This document shows, piece after piece, positions 7,440 through 13,208 of a stretch of DNA of 16,804 nt (the first letter of the stretch is position 1; each line of letters starts with the position of its first letter). The DNA is from Methylococcaceae bacterium (GTDB lineage: Bacteria; Pseudomonadota; Gammaproteobacteria; Methylococcales; UBA1147), in contig JAKEEL010000028.1 in assembly GCA_022616595.1 (NCBI GenBank), positions 1 to 16,804 on the forward strand, given 5' to 3'. The notes under the pieces were generated by a model. The model worked only from the letters and a program-made list of their open reading frames with translations. It was not told where the DNA came from and did not search any database. Position numbers and translations under genes: made by a program.

Positions 7440-7661
7440 ATGGCTAAAATAAGCGAGCGAGGCGAACAAATTCGCCGATTCATCTTGGACAATGTAGAGC
7501 ATCACCCGAAGGATGTCACGAATCTCGTCGTGAAGTCATTCGGTATATCGCGCCAAGCTGTCAACAAACACATTCAGCGCTTGGTGAAACAGAAAGCATT
7601 GCTGATCCGGGGCGCCACCCGGGGAAGTCATTATATCTTACCCCCGCCCGATCAAAAGTAG
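7440..7661 (+). CDS. small winged-helix DNA-binding protein
   Basis: The 73-residue protein is almost entirely a winged helix-turn-helix: helix 1 at about 8-20, helix 2 and recognition helix at 26-50 (VVKSFGISRQAVNKHIQRLVK), then a wing at 51-66 (LLIRGATRGSHYIL). The sequence resembles the N-terminal DNA-binding part of larger proteins that continue with a histidine-kinase-type ATPase and a STAS-like DUF4325 domain. Here a stop follows directly and no continuation is found in other frames, so it is either a stand-alone regulator or the remnant of a longer gene. The ATG at 7440 lacks a clear ribosome binding site. A longer frame from 7347 would translate the TTGACAA repeats and is disfavoured. 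Autoregulation and control of the divergent permease gene are plausible. Confidence 0.65.
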   Translation: MAKISERGEQIRRFILDNVEHHPKDVTNLVVKSFGISRQAVNKHIQRLVKQKALLIRGATRGSHYILPPPDQK

Positions 7662-7732
7662 GGTGACGAACAATTCAACTCGCACAACTGCGGTTCAATG
7701 ATTACGATCCGAGAATAAACGGTCGACAGAAT

Positions 7733-8698
7733 TCAGGGACGCTTGATCTTAAATTTCCGGCCGAGATACTCCAAAACCAGGCTATCCGGCCGGATTTCGA
7801 GGATTTGCGGGCCGCTGTCGATCTTTTGTCCGGCGAGATACTTGGTCATATTGATAATCACGAATCGCTCTTCGGGTACTTCGGAGTACACGAAGACATT
7901 GATATTCAACGAAGGCACCTCGCGCTGAAAATCACGCGGCAATCCGCCCAGCAGAGGAATGGCGGCGCTCGTGTCGTCTGCGGGCGTGTTTACCGGCGCT
8001 TCCAGGATTGCGGCTCGCTTTGCGAGGGGTTGCAGGGCAATTTCGGGAGCTTTCAGTTCACCAGGATTCGCCGGGGGACTTGCAACTTTGGTTAATTGTA
8101 TCGGTTCCGAAGGAACCCCGCGCGGTAGGTTTTCATCTGGCTGCCCTGGCCGGCCGCTGGTCGGGGTTGGCTTCGTCAAAACAGGTTGATGCGCCGGAAC
8201 CGGTTTTTCGGCTGATCGATTGACGCGATTTTGCGGGATATCTGGCGGGGCTTTGGCGTTCGGCGCCAAACCGGATATTGGATGAACTGTCGAGCTTTGC
8301 CCGGCCGGGGCAATATCCGCCAGCGTTACAGCGAACGGAGCGTTCACGGACGCCAAGGGTCTCGCGGTCGGGTCGGGCTGCGCCGGTGTTTCGATGGTTG
8401 CCGAATTATCTGAAAAGGTATCCGGTCCGGTTCTCTCGGCAGAGCCAGGCATTGATCGGGGCGGCACGGACGACGATCGATTTTCCTTCGCATCAACGGG
8501 TCCAGCGCGGTCGAGCGCAGTAATGTATGCGAGAGTACCGACATTGATCAAAACCAGAACCAGGACCAGAATAATGAACGGATGACGCTTTGGTTGATCG
8601 GATCGGGACCCTGTCGGCAGGCCCGGAGTCAACCTCGGAACTTCGCCGACCCGGCGTTCGAGTTCTGATTTTCTAAGCGCATCCAACAAGAAAGACAT
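7733..8698 (-). CDS. gspB: general secretion pathway protein B
   Basis: GspB helps GspA insert or assemble the outer-membrane secretin of type II secretion across the peptidoglycan. The 321-residue protein starts with the diagnostic MSFLLDALRKSELERR, followed by one transmembrane helix at about 40-60 (FIILVLVLVLINVGTLAYI). A long Pro/Ala/Thr-rich periplasmic linker follows (about 65-245), ending in the conserved GspB domain (LGGLPRDFQREVPSLNINVFVYS ... RKFKIKRP). The ATG at 8698 begins 2 bases after the gspA stop, and GGGA within the end of gspA serves as ribosome binding site, so the two are one operon. The linker is low in complexity and probably fast-evolving. Confidence 0.9.
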   Translation of the reverse strand: MSFLLDALRKSELERRVGEVPRLTPGLPTGSRSDQPKRHPFIILVLVLVLINVGTLAYITALDRAGPVDAKENRSSSVPPRSMPGSAERTGPDTFSDNSATIETPAQPDPTARPLASVNAPFAVTLADIAPAGQSSTVHPISGLAPNAKAPPDIPQNRVNRSAEKPVPAHQPVLTKPTPTSGRPGQPDENLPRGVPSEPIQLTKVASPPANPGELKAPEIALQPLAKRAAILEAPVNTPADDTSAAIPLLGGLPRDFQREVPSLNINVFVYSEVPEERFVIINMTKYLAGQKIDSGPQILEIRPDSLVLEYLGRKFKIKRP

Positions 8699-8700
8699 GA

Positions 8701-10524
8701 TTAATCCCGCCTTGCGGTTAGCCGCGGAATGTCCGGAGAATTACTCAAGGTGTTGAGCAGAATGAGGGTTTCGGAGCCGACTTTGCCATCGGGATTCAAT
8801 CCATGATCGGATTGAAATGCAATGACCTGATCCTCAAGCTCTTTATCGAAAAAAACCGATCCCGGATTCTGAGAGACCGTTCCGCGAATCGATTGCAATG
8901 TTTCCCGGAGCCAGACCACGGCCGGATTGGAATAACCGCGCAGCAACAGGGCCCTATCGGGTGCCGGCGGCTTCCACAGCAGCGCAAACTGTCCCTGCCA
9001 AAAGGGCAGAACATCAGAAATAGGAAAGGAAAGCGGATCTTCGCCAAGAAACTGGAAGCTCGCAACTTCACCATCGACCCCGATCAGGGTCGCATACCGG
9101 TTCACCCCCTTCTTCAACGCAAATTCAAGAATCGCCGGCGTGTTCAGGCTTAGGAGGTAATTCCAGGTGCCGTTCTGTATCAGGCAGCGCAGGCCAAAAC
9201 GGCGCGCCACATCGCAGAAATTGGTGGAATTCGGTTCAATCTTGATATCCCATTCGCGAAACAGTTGCGGCAGCGCGGCATAAAGAGTAAGGCCGGGATT
9301 CGAAATCTGGTCAATAAATCGGATTCCGGGCTGTTCCGGGAGGAAGGTGGATTTTCCATTGATTTTATCCGCGCTCGCATAAGGGACTGAAAATTCCTTT
9401 CCGCGCACTGTCGTATCACCGGCACTGTCCGTCTCTTCATTGAGCGTGCGGATGGGGCCGATCGTGAAACCGGCCCTGGCCGCGGGAACAATATCACCGA
9501 ACATTTCTCCGTAAATCCGGGATTGTGATTCGAATCGATGATCGTTCATGGGTTTGCCCGCTTCCGCTGGCGCGGCTTCGAATGGCACGGGTTGGGAAAA
9601 CTTCAAGGAAAACCTTTCCGGGACCCCGTAAATATAAAAACCGGAAAATCCGCTGATCAATACCAGTACGAAGAACCAGTTCGCAAACGAATGCCGGACC
9701 GCAAGAGCGGGGGAGGGCAACAGCACCTCGCCGGCCGCTTTCGCGACGATCTTGGATTCCACCCGGTGGACACCCAGACTGTAAGCACCAAGCATTGCGC
9801 GGTCGCAGATGATGTTGACGAGCCGCGGAATGCCGGCGGACAACTGAAAGACTTTCTTTACCGCGCCCCGGGTAAAGACCGGATCGTTCGCTCCGGCAAC
9901 CTTCAACCGGTGCTCGATATAGGCATCGCAATCGGCCAGCGAAAGCGGTTCGATGTGATAGCGGGCGGTGATTCTCTGGTTCAGTTGACGCAGGTTCTGC
10001 TGTGCCAGGATCTGATTCAATTCCGGTTGGCCGACCAATATGATCTGCAATAGCTTGGTCTCATTGGTTTCGAGATTGGTCAGCAGGCGAATCTGTTCGA
10101 GGACCTGAATGCTCAGGTTTTGAGCCTCGTCGATCAGGAGGACGGTATTGCGGCCCTGAGCGTGGACTTTCAGCAAATGGGCGTTCAGCGCGTCCAGCAG
10201 AACTTTCAGACTGGCGGTTTCCTTCGGGTGCTCGATTTCCAGTTCATCGCACAGCGTAGCCAGCAGTTCTTCCGCATTCACGCGCGGGTTCATAACCAGC
10301 GCCAGGTCGACGTTATCGGGTAATTGATCCAGCAAACAATTGCACAGCGTGGTTTTCCCGGTGCCGACCTCGCCGGTCAGTGCCACAAAGCCATTGCCAT
10401 TCACGACTCCGTAAAGAAGGTGCGCGAGCGCCTCGCGGTGGCGTTCGCTCATGAAAAGATAGCGCGGATTCGGTGCGATCGAAAACGGTGCTTCCTTCAA
10501 ATGGAAAAATTCAGCGTAATACAT
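8701..10524 (-). CDS. gspA: GspA/ExeA-type AAA ATPase with peptidoglycan-binding domain
   Basis: GspA (ExeA) is an inner-membrane ATPase that binds peptidoglycan and, with GspB, allows secretin assembly. The 607 residues begin MYYAEFFHLKEAPFSIAPNP, a family signature. Walker A is GEVGTGKTT (51-59), Walker B LLIDEAQ (129-135) and a sensor-like VGQPEL at 164-169. One transmembrane helix lies at about 282-300. The periplasmic half has a region resembling a C39-like peptidase fold (about 395-515), where the usual catalytic residues are not evident, then a peptidoglycan-binding domain 1 (about 525-595, ending GLNPDGKVGSETLILLNTL). It is somewhat longer than Aeromonas ExeA. The ATG at 10524 has only a weak ribosome binding site. 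No other type II secretion genes are nearby, so these two stand apart from the main cluster, as is known elsewhere. Confidence 0.9.
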   Translation of the reverse strand: MYYAEFFHLKEAPFSIAPNPRYLFMSERHREALAHLLYGVVNGNGFVALTGEVGTGKTTLCNCLLDQLPDNVDLALVMNPRVNAEELLATLCDELEIEHPKETASLKVLLDALNAHLLKVHAQGRNTVLLIDEAQNLSIQVLEQIRLLTNLETNETKLLQIILVGQPELNQILAQQNLRQLNQRITARYHIEPLSLADCDAYIEHRLKVAGANDPVFTRGAVKKVFQLSAGIPRLVNIICDRAMLGAYSLGVHRVESKIVAKAAGEVLLPSPALAVRHSFANWFFVLVLISGFSGFYIYGVPERFSLKFSQPVPFEAAPAEAGKPMNDHRFESQSRIYGEMFGDIVPAARAGFTIGPIRTLNEETDSAGDTTVRGKEFSVPYASADKINGKSTFLPEQPGIRFIDQISNPGLTLYAALPQLFREWDIKIEPNSTNFCDVARRFGLRCLIQNGTWNYLLSLNTPAILEFALKKGVNRYATLIGVDGEVASFQFLGEDPLSFPISDVLPFWQGQFALLWKPPAPDRALLLRGYSNPAVVWLRETLQSIRGTVSQNPGSVFFDKELEDQVIAFQSDHGLNPDGKVGSETLILLNTLSNSPDIPRLTARRD

Positions 10525-10562
10525 TGCTCGTTGAGTAGTGATCGCGATCGCGCCGGAAACGG

Positions 10563-10718
10563 TGCACTAAGTTGCGGTTGTTCAAAAACCCCCTACTCAT
10601 ACGAGAGACGAACGGTTCCATCAGAGCGACTACCGCCCGTAGCTGACCATTCCTTTGTGACGGCACACGCAGAAACGATCAAAAGGCCCATCAGATTTAC
10701 GACTCGAACAAGGTTCAT
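10563..10718 (-). pseudogene. YecR-like lipoprotein remnant with internal amber stop
   Basis: From an ATG at 10718 (GAGGG about 5 bases upstream) the frame reads MNLVRVVNLMGLLIVSACAV, a lipoprotein signal ending at cysteine 18, then TKEWSATGGSRSDGTVRLSY, which matches the conserved core of YecR-like lipoproteins. A TAG at 10593-10595 stops it after 41 residues. In the same frame the sequence continues GVFEQPQLSA beyond the stop, as expected for an intact family member, so the TAG looks like a nonsense mutation. After about 10563 the likeness ends 40 bases before gspA, so roughly the last half of the protein is missing. The usual length is near 100 residues. If the signal and core alone are secreted it could still make a 24-residue lipopeptide, but I consider it dead. 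Confidence 0.65.
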
Positions 10719-10918
10719 GTTGTCCCTCTTGCGGATAAAGCCTCCGTAGTCGAAAACATGCCATCACTGCTGCGGAGTGCGCTAACGAATATATATGGAC
10801 TTCCCCGTTATGCAAGAGCTTTTTCGCATCTGAAAACAAGTAATAGACTGCAGCAATATATCCGGCCTGTTGGTGCGCATTTCGCGCTGGCCCCGATGAC
10901 ATTCGCTCGCCAGGTTCC
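10719..10918 (-). other. spacer with no supported gene; GCATAAC heptamer
   Basis: The minus strand reads GCATAAC at 10813-10807, the same heptamer that overlaps the hicB stop codon, and GTTAGC about 20 bases further on towards the YecR remnant. A GC-rich partial hairpin lies near 10861-10890. A frame from an ATG near 10902 runs through the YecR region in another register; it has no recognisable family and I do not call it. Confidence 0.3.
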
Positions 10919-10929
10919 CATTAGCTCAA
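10919..10929. repeat. direct repeat flanking the IS110 remnant, right copy
   Basis: CATTAGCTCAA, identical to 11234-11244 at the other side of the remnant. The copies are 315 bases apart. Confidence 0.6.
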
Positions 10930-11233
10930 CGGCTTGTCACAGCCTTTGTCGTTATCGGATTCTTCCGGCGACGGTCTGACCTGTTTCATCCGCGTGTTCG
11001 CTCACGCAATCTTGGGTCGTAGTTCCTCCGTTTGATCGATCCACGATCGACTCATTCAAATAAAACGCGCGAAGCGCTCCTTGCCCTTCTCGTCCACCCC
11101 GTGAACCTGAAACACGTTCTTTGCAATGTCCAGCCCGATTGTTGTAATCTTCATGATGCTTCCCCTTACTCTGTAATTGGTGAAAACTCCAATTTGGCAC
11201 ATCCGATGCCGTAGGAGAAGGGGGAGTCCATGT
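10930..11233 (-). mobile_element. internally deleted IS110/IS1111-family element
   Basis: A transposase start (11154 to 11056) and non-coding end sequences remain, bounded by an 11-base direct repeat CATTAGCTCAA at 10919-10929 and 11234-11244. An intact element is about 1.2-1.5 kb, so most of the coding part is lost and only about 300 bases remain. IS110-family elements insert without terminal inverted repeats and use a bridge RNA made from a non-coding end, so end sequences may survive functionally even when the gene is gone. I cannot say whether the 11-base repeat belongs to the element ends or to the duplicated target. Confidence 0.65.
11056..11154 (-). pseudogene. IS110-family transposase, N-terminal 32 codons only
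   Basis: The frame reads MKITTIGLDIAKNVFQVHGV then DEKGKERFARFI and stops at TGA 11056-11058. GLDIAKNVFQVHGVD is the hallmark start of IS110-family (IS1111-like) DEDD transposases; aspartate 9 would be the first catalytic acidic residue. The family is about 320-400 residues long, so this is a severe truncation, and no continuation with the C-terminal serine domain is found in the other frames downstream. It cannot be active. Confidence 0.85.
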
Positions 11234-11244
11234 CATTAGCTCAA
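11234..11244. repeat. direct repeat flanking the IS110 remnant, left copy
   Basis: CATTAGCTCAA. This copy overlaps one arm of the hairpin that follows hicB, so the mobile element abuts that hairpin directly. Confidence 0.6.
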
Positions 11245-11288
11245 GGACGCGCCGCTTTAGGCGCGTCCCTTGGAGCTACTGGTTATGC
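11238..11288 (-). other. hairpin after hicB, attC-like
   Basis: On the minus strand the hicB stop lies inside GCATAAC (6 of 7 matches to the integron consensus RYYYAAC). An 18-base arm AGCTCCAAGGGACGCGCC, a 6-base TAAAGC loop and a 16-base arm GGCGCGTCCTTGAGCT follow. The arms pair throughout except for two extra bases in the first arm. An imperfect stem with extrahelical bases on one side, starting at the stop codon of a small gene, is how attC sites look. The matching right-hand GTTRRRY is missing because the IS110 remnant begins there. Alternatively it is simply the hicAB terminator, although there is no T-run. Confidence 0.45.
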
Positions 11289-11495
11289 GGCAATTTCAAC
11301 GTAGGAAGAACGGCTGATAGGCTTCGGGATTTCATAACCTTCTTCTTTGAGTCCGTCCAGATGAAAAGCTATGCACTCACGCATATTCTGCTCAGTTTCT
11401 TCGATGGTACTTCCTGTGGATACACAGCCAGGTAAATCAGGGGAGTAGGCAGAATAGCCGGTTTCGGATTTTTCAATTACGATAAGATATTTCAT
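11283..11495 (-). CDS. hicB: HicB-family antitoxin
   Basis: HicB binds HicA and blocks its RNase activity. The 70-residue protein has the HicB core fold: MKYLIVIEKSETGYSAYSPD then LPGCVSTGSTIEETEQNM and ECIAFHLDGLKEEGYEIPKP. It lacks the C-terminal DNA-binding extension of longer HicB proteins, so any autoregulation would need another contact. The ATG at 11495 overlaps the hicA stop by one base (TAATG), the usual coupled arrangement with toxin first. The stop is part of a GCATAAC heptamer (see the attC-like site). Confidence 0.9.
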   Translation of the reverse strand: MKYLIVIEKSETGYSAYSPDLPGCVSTGSTIEETEQNMRECIAFHLDGLKEEGYEIPKPISRSSYVEIAA

Positions 11496-11680
11496 TATTT
11501 GAGCCCTGCTTGTTTCAGGATACTGTTCATTGTAGCCGGTGCCAGGTCATCTTTCATCTTCCCGGGGATAGTCACCAGCCCCTTTTTGACCGGGTGCTTG
11601 TATTGCCGATGATTGCCTCTGGTTCGAACCAAGAACCAACCGTCATTTTCTACTAATTTAATGGCGTCCCTGACGTTCAA
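11495..11680 (-). CDS. hicA: HicA-family mRNA interferase toxin
   Basis: HicA is a small double-stranded-RNA-binding-fold protein that cleaves mRNA. The 61-residue protein is complete: MNVRDAIKLVENDGWFLVRT, then RGNHRQYKHP with the catalytic histidine at 24, VTIPGKMKDDLAPATMNSIL and KQAGLK. The start is TTG at 11680, supported by AAGGAA 7 bases upstream and by the family's typical MxVRDxIKLIE start; no ATG is available in frame. All key residues are present, so the pair is probably functional. It lies immediately after an attC-like palindrome in a minus-strand series of small genes, as hicAB cassettes do in chromosomal integrons. Confidence 0.9.
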   Translation of the reverse strand: MNVRDAIKLVENDGWFLVRTRGNHRQYKHPVKKGLVTIPGKMKDDLAPATMNSILKQAGLK

Positions 11681-11720
11681 TGCTAATTCCTTCGTGGTTC
11701 AATTTATTTGCCGCATAATG

Positions 11721-11790
11721 CCCACGTTCACCCGCGGTCCTGTCGGAGCGGCGAAGCCGCGGAGGCAGGGACGTCGGGTGCAACGTGTGG
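11721..11790 (-). other. 70-base imperfect palindrome, attC-like site
   Basis: The two halves, 11721-11752 and 11756-11790, pair almost end to end around a GAA loop: CCCACGTT-CACCCG with CGGGTGCAACGTGTGG, and inner GCGGC with GCCGC. One arm carries extra unpaired bases, and internal mismatches (CGGAG against CGGAG) form a bulge, as in integron attC hairpins. It starts 2 bases after the HEPN-like gene's stop and ends just before the hicA leader. The outer boxes are degenerate: the minus strand ends AACGTGGGC where AACGTTGGGC would be expected. A very large stem-loop terminator is the alternative. Confidence 0.45.
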
Positions 11791-11792
11791 TT

Positions 11793-12491
11793 TTAGACCG
11801 CGAATCGGGACGCATTGCGGCAAAGTCCCTTCAGCGCCTCAGACGCCTCCTCAAAGAATTTGACCACCGCTTCGTGCGCGAAGGTACAAAACTCACGCTT
11901 GATCTCAAGAAATCCGGCTGACCGGTTCGAGATTCCAGGGCTTCGCCGGATCATCGCGTCGATTCTCTTGCTCTTGCTACTTCCCTCGATCATTGCGCCG
12001 TTATGGACAATCACGTTCCGCAACGCATATAGGTCGCCCAGTTCCTCCCACGAAGCATCCGTCGGCAGTGCGAACTTGCCGAATGTTGAGAGATACTTTC
12101 TCGCCCTCTCAAGGGTTGAGCCGCGTAAGTCATTGAGCGCAATCGGGGCCACGACAATCGCCTCAACGTCTCTACACAGCATGCTCAGATAGAATTCCGT
12201 GGCTGCCATTAAGGAGACAACAAAGGACTGCCGAAGCTGGCTTCCGATTATCTCTTGCCAGTGTGTTGGGTAGTTATCTGCCCAGAAGTCTGGGTAGGTA
12301 TCATGCTTCTCCAGCTCTGAAACCGCGCGCGTCTCCTCACGCTCAATGAAATTCTCAACCGTATCGAGGAAGTGTCTCAGTTCCTTGAGGTTGTCAAACG
12401 CCAGCCAGTGCCACGTGGCGCACTCGTCTTGGATTAGAGTCTCCCGAAACAGCTTGGCGAACTCCACATACCACTTGTCGTCTTGGGGCAT
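11793..12491 (-). CDS. HEPN-like protein of unknown role
   Basis: This is a 232-residue, largely helical soluble protein. I do not recognise a named family, but R158-NVIV-H163 in DLYALRNVIVHNGAM gives the R-x4-H motif of HEPN domains, embedded in a helix after a four-helix-like pattern (FVVSLMAATEFYLSMLCRDV, ERARKYLSTF). HEPN proteins are often metal-independent RNases in toxin-antitoxin, abortive infection and CRISPR systems, so an RNase or an RNA-binding role is possible. The start ATG at 12491 follows a perfect GGAGGT at 6 bases; a TTG one codon earlier is not needed. No partner nucleotidyltransferase gene (MNT) is adjacent. The gene is preceded by an exact GTTAGGC and followed by an attC-like palindrome, which suggests a gene cassette. 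Confidence 0.7.
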   Translation of the reverse strand: MPQDDKWYVEFAKLFRETLIQDECATWHWLAFDNLKELRHFLDTVENFIEREETRAVSELEKHDTYPDFWADNYPTHWQEIIGSQLRQSFVVSLMAATEFYLSMLCRDVEAIVVAPIALNDLRGSTLERARKYLSTFGKFALPTDASWEELGDLYALRNVIVHNGAMIEGSSKSKRIDAMIRRSPGISNRSAGFLEIKREFCTFAHEAVVKFFEEASEALKGLCRNASRFAV

Positions 12492-12510
12492 CAACGCACC
12501 TCCCAGAGCG

Positions 12511-12517
12511 GCCTAAC
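12511..12517 (-). other. integron R'-type heptamer GTTAGGC
   Basis: The minus strand reads TCAACGAGTTAGGC just before the HEPN-like gene; GTTAGGC is an exact match to GTTRRRY, the right-hand end of attC, where cassettes join. TCAACG in front of it fits an L' box. The gene starts 19 bases later with its own ribosome binding site, as cassette genes do. The rest of the expected attC is missing because the IS200-type element begins about 8 bases away. A 7-base match alone is weak; the position is what makes it notable. Confidence 0.45.
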
Positions 12518-12532
12518 TCGTTGACAGGTAAG

Positions 12533-12551
12533 CCCCTGGTTTGACCAGGGG
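12533..12551. repeat. left-end hairpin of the IS200-type element
   Basis: CCCCTGG and CCAGGGG pair around TTTGA. The inner part is repeated at 13059-13071. Confidence 0.7.
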
Positions 12552-12628
12552 ACTCCCAAAGTTTGACATTTAGATTCAGTGACAGTTACCTCCTCGTGGG
12601 CTTGGCGGTCCAGCACGAGGAGATGAAC

Positions 12629-13057
12629 ATGTCCTACGAAAATCTTACCCATTCGAAATGGGATTGCAAGTATCACGTTGTATTTGTGCCGAAACGCAGG
12701 AAAAAAGTTCTGTACGGAAAGATCGGGAAGTACCTGGGAACGGTGTTTCACGAATTGGCTGGACAAAGGAACAGCAAAATCCTGGAAGGGCACATGGTTC
12801 AGGATCATGTGCATATGCTGATTGTGATTCCACCGAAATACGCGATCGCCGAGGTGATCGGATACCTGAAGGGTAAAAGCGCCATCGCGGTGGCGCGGCA
12901 ATTCAGCGGTCGAGAGAGAAACTTTAACGGAGAAAGCTTCCGGGCCAGAGGCTACGCAGTATCGACTGTCGGATTCGAGGAGCAGCAGATCCGAGCCTAT
13001 ATGGAGCGTCAGGAGCAACTGGAGGGTGTAGGTTCCAACGAGGTCGGAAAATTCTGA
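12629..13057 (+). CDS. tnpA: IS200/IS605-family transposase TnpA
   Basis: TnpA is a dimeric Y1 HUH nuclease that cuts and rejoins single-stranded DNA at hairpin-marked ends. The 142-residue protein is full length and opens MSYENLTHSKWDCKYHVVFV PKRRKK. The HUH pair is H60 and H62 (QDHVHM), and the nucleophilic tyrosine is probably Y124 (IRAYMERQE). The conserved KYAIAEVIGYLKGKSAIAVA and RGYAVSTVGF segments are present, so it looks active. The ATG at 12629 is 6 bases after GAGGAG; the ATG at 12623 abuts that site and is less likely. No ORFs of a TnpB partner lie nearby. Confidence 0.9.
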   Translation: MSYENLTHSKWDCKYHVVFVPKRRKKVLYGKIGKYLGTVFHELAGQRNSKILEGHMVQDHVHMLIVIPPKYAIAEVIGYLKGKSAIAVARQFSGRERNFNGESFRARGYAVSTVGFEEQQIRAYMERQEQLEGVGSNEVGKF

Positions 13058-13058
13058 C

Positions 13059-13071
13059 CTGGTTTGACCAG
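13059..13071. repeat. right-end copy of the subterminal hairpin
   Basis: CTGGTTTGACCAG, identical to the core of the left hairpin, begins 1 base after the tnpA stop. Confidence 0.7.
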
Positions 13072-13115
13072 CGCCCGCATCGTGGCGGTCTTTGAGACTG
13101 CTCTCAACATTCAAG

Positions 13116-13134
13116 CCCCCCGCTTCGCGGGGGG
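13116..13134. repeat. right-end GC hairpin of the IS200-type element
   Basis: CCCCCCGC and GCGGGGGG pair around TTC: an 8-bp stem, very stable. It probably marks the right end and may also stop transcription out of tnpA. Confidence 0.65.
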
Positions 13135-13146
13135 TGTATGACTGCG

Positions 13147-13162
13147 CATAATGTGTATTATG
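13147..13162. promoter_or_regulatory. CATAAT-GTGT-ATTATG palindrome
   Basis: A perfect 6-base inverted repeat with a 4-base centre, just outside the IS right end. GCATAATG also occurs at 11713-11720 in front of hicA. AT-rich palindromes of this kind often serve as operators of toxin-antitoxin promoters. Here no such gene is intact beside it, so it may be an orphan operator separated from its gene by the insertion. Confidence 0.35.
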
Positions 13163-13208
13163 TCAAATACTATGCTACGAGCAAGAAACCAACAGCGGAG
13201 GTCTACCG

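Larger units (their letters stand above)
12525..13140 (+). mobile_element. IS200/IS605-family element with tnpA only
   Basis: The element consists of a tyrosine HUH transposase gene between structured ends. The identical hairpin core CTGGTTTGACCAG occurs at both sides (12536-12548 and 13059-13071), and a GC-rich hairpin closes the right side (13116-13134). Such elements excise and insert as single strands and make no target duplication or terminal inverted repeats, so the exact ends are estimated: TTGAC at 12521-12525 is a possible insertion site on the left and TATGAC at 13137-13142 marks the right. No tnpB is present. Confidence 0.7.

Noticed and set aside
9538..10053. 171-residue plus-strand open frame inside gspA
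   Set aside because: Antisense to the conserved GspA ATPase; no family likeness.
10952..11236. 94-residue minus-strand open frame across the IS110 remnant
   Set aside because: It is out of frame with the recognisable transposase start at 11154 and has no family likeness.
12491..13114. 207-residue minus-strand open frame across the IS200-type element
   Set aside because: It is antisense to the well-supported tnpA gene.
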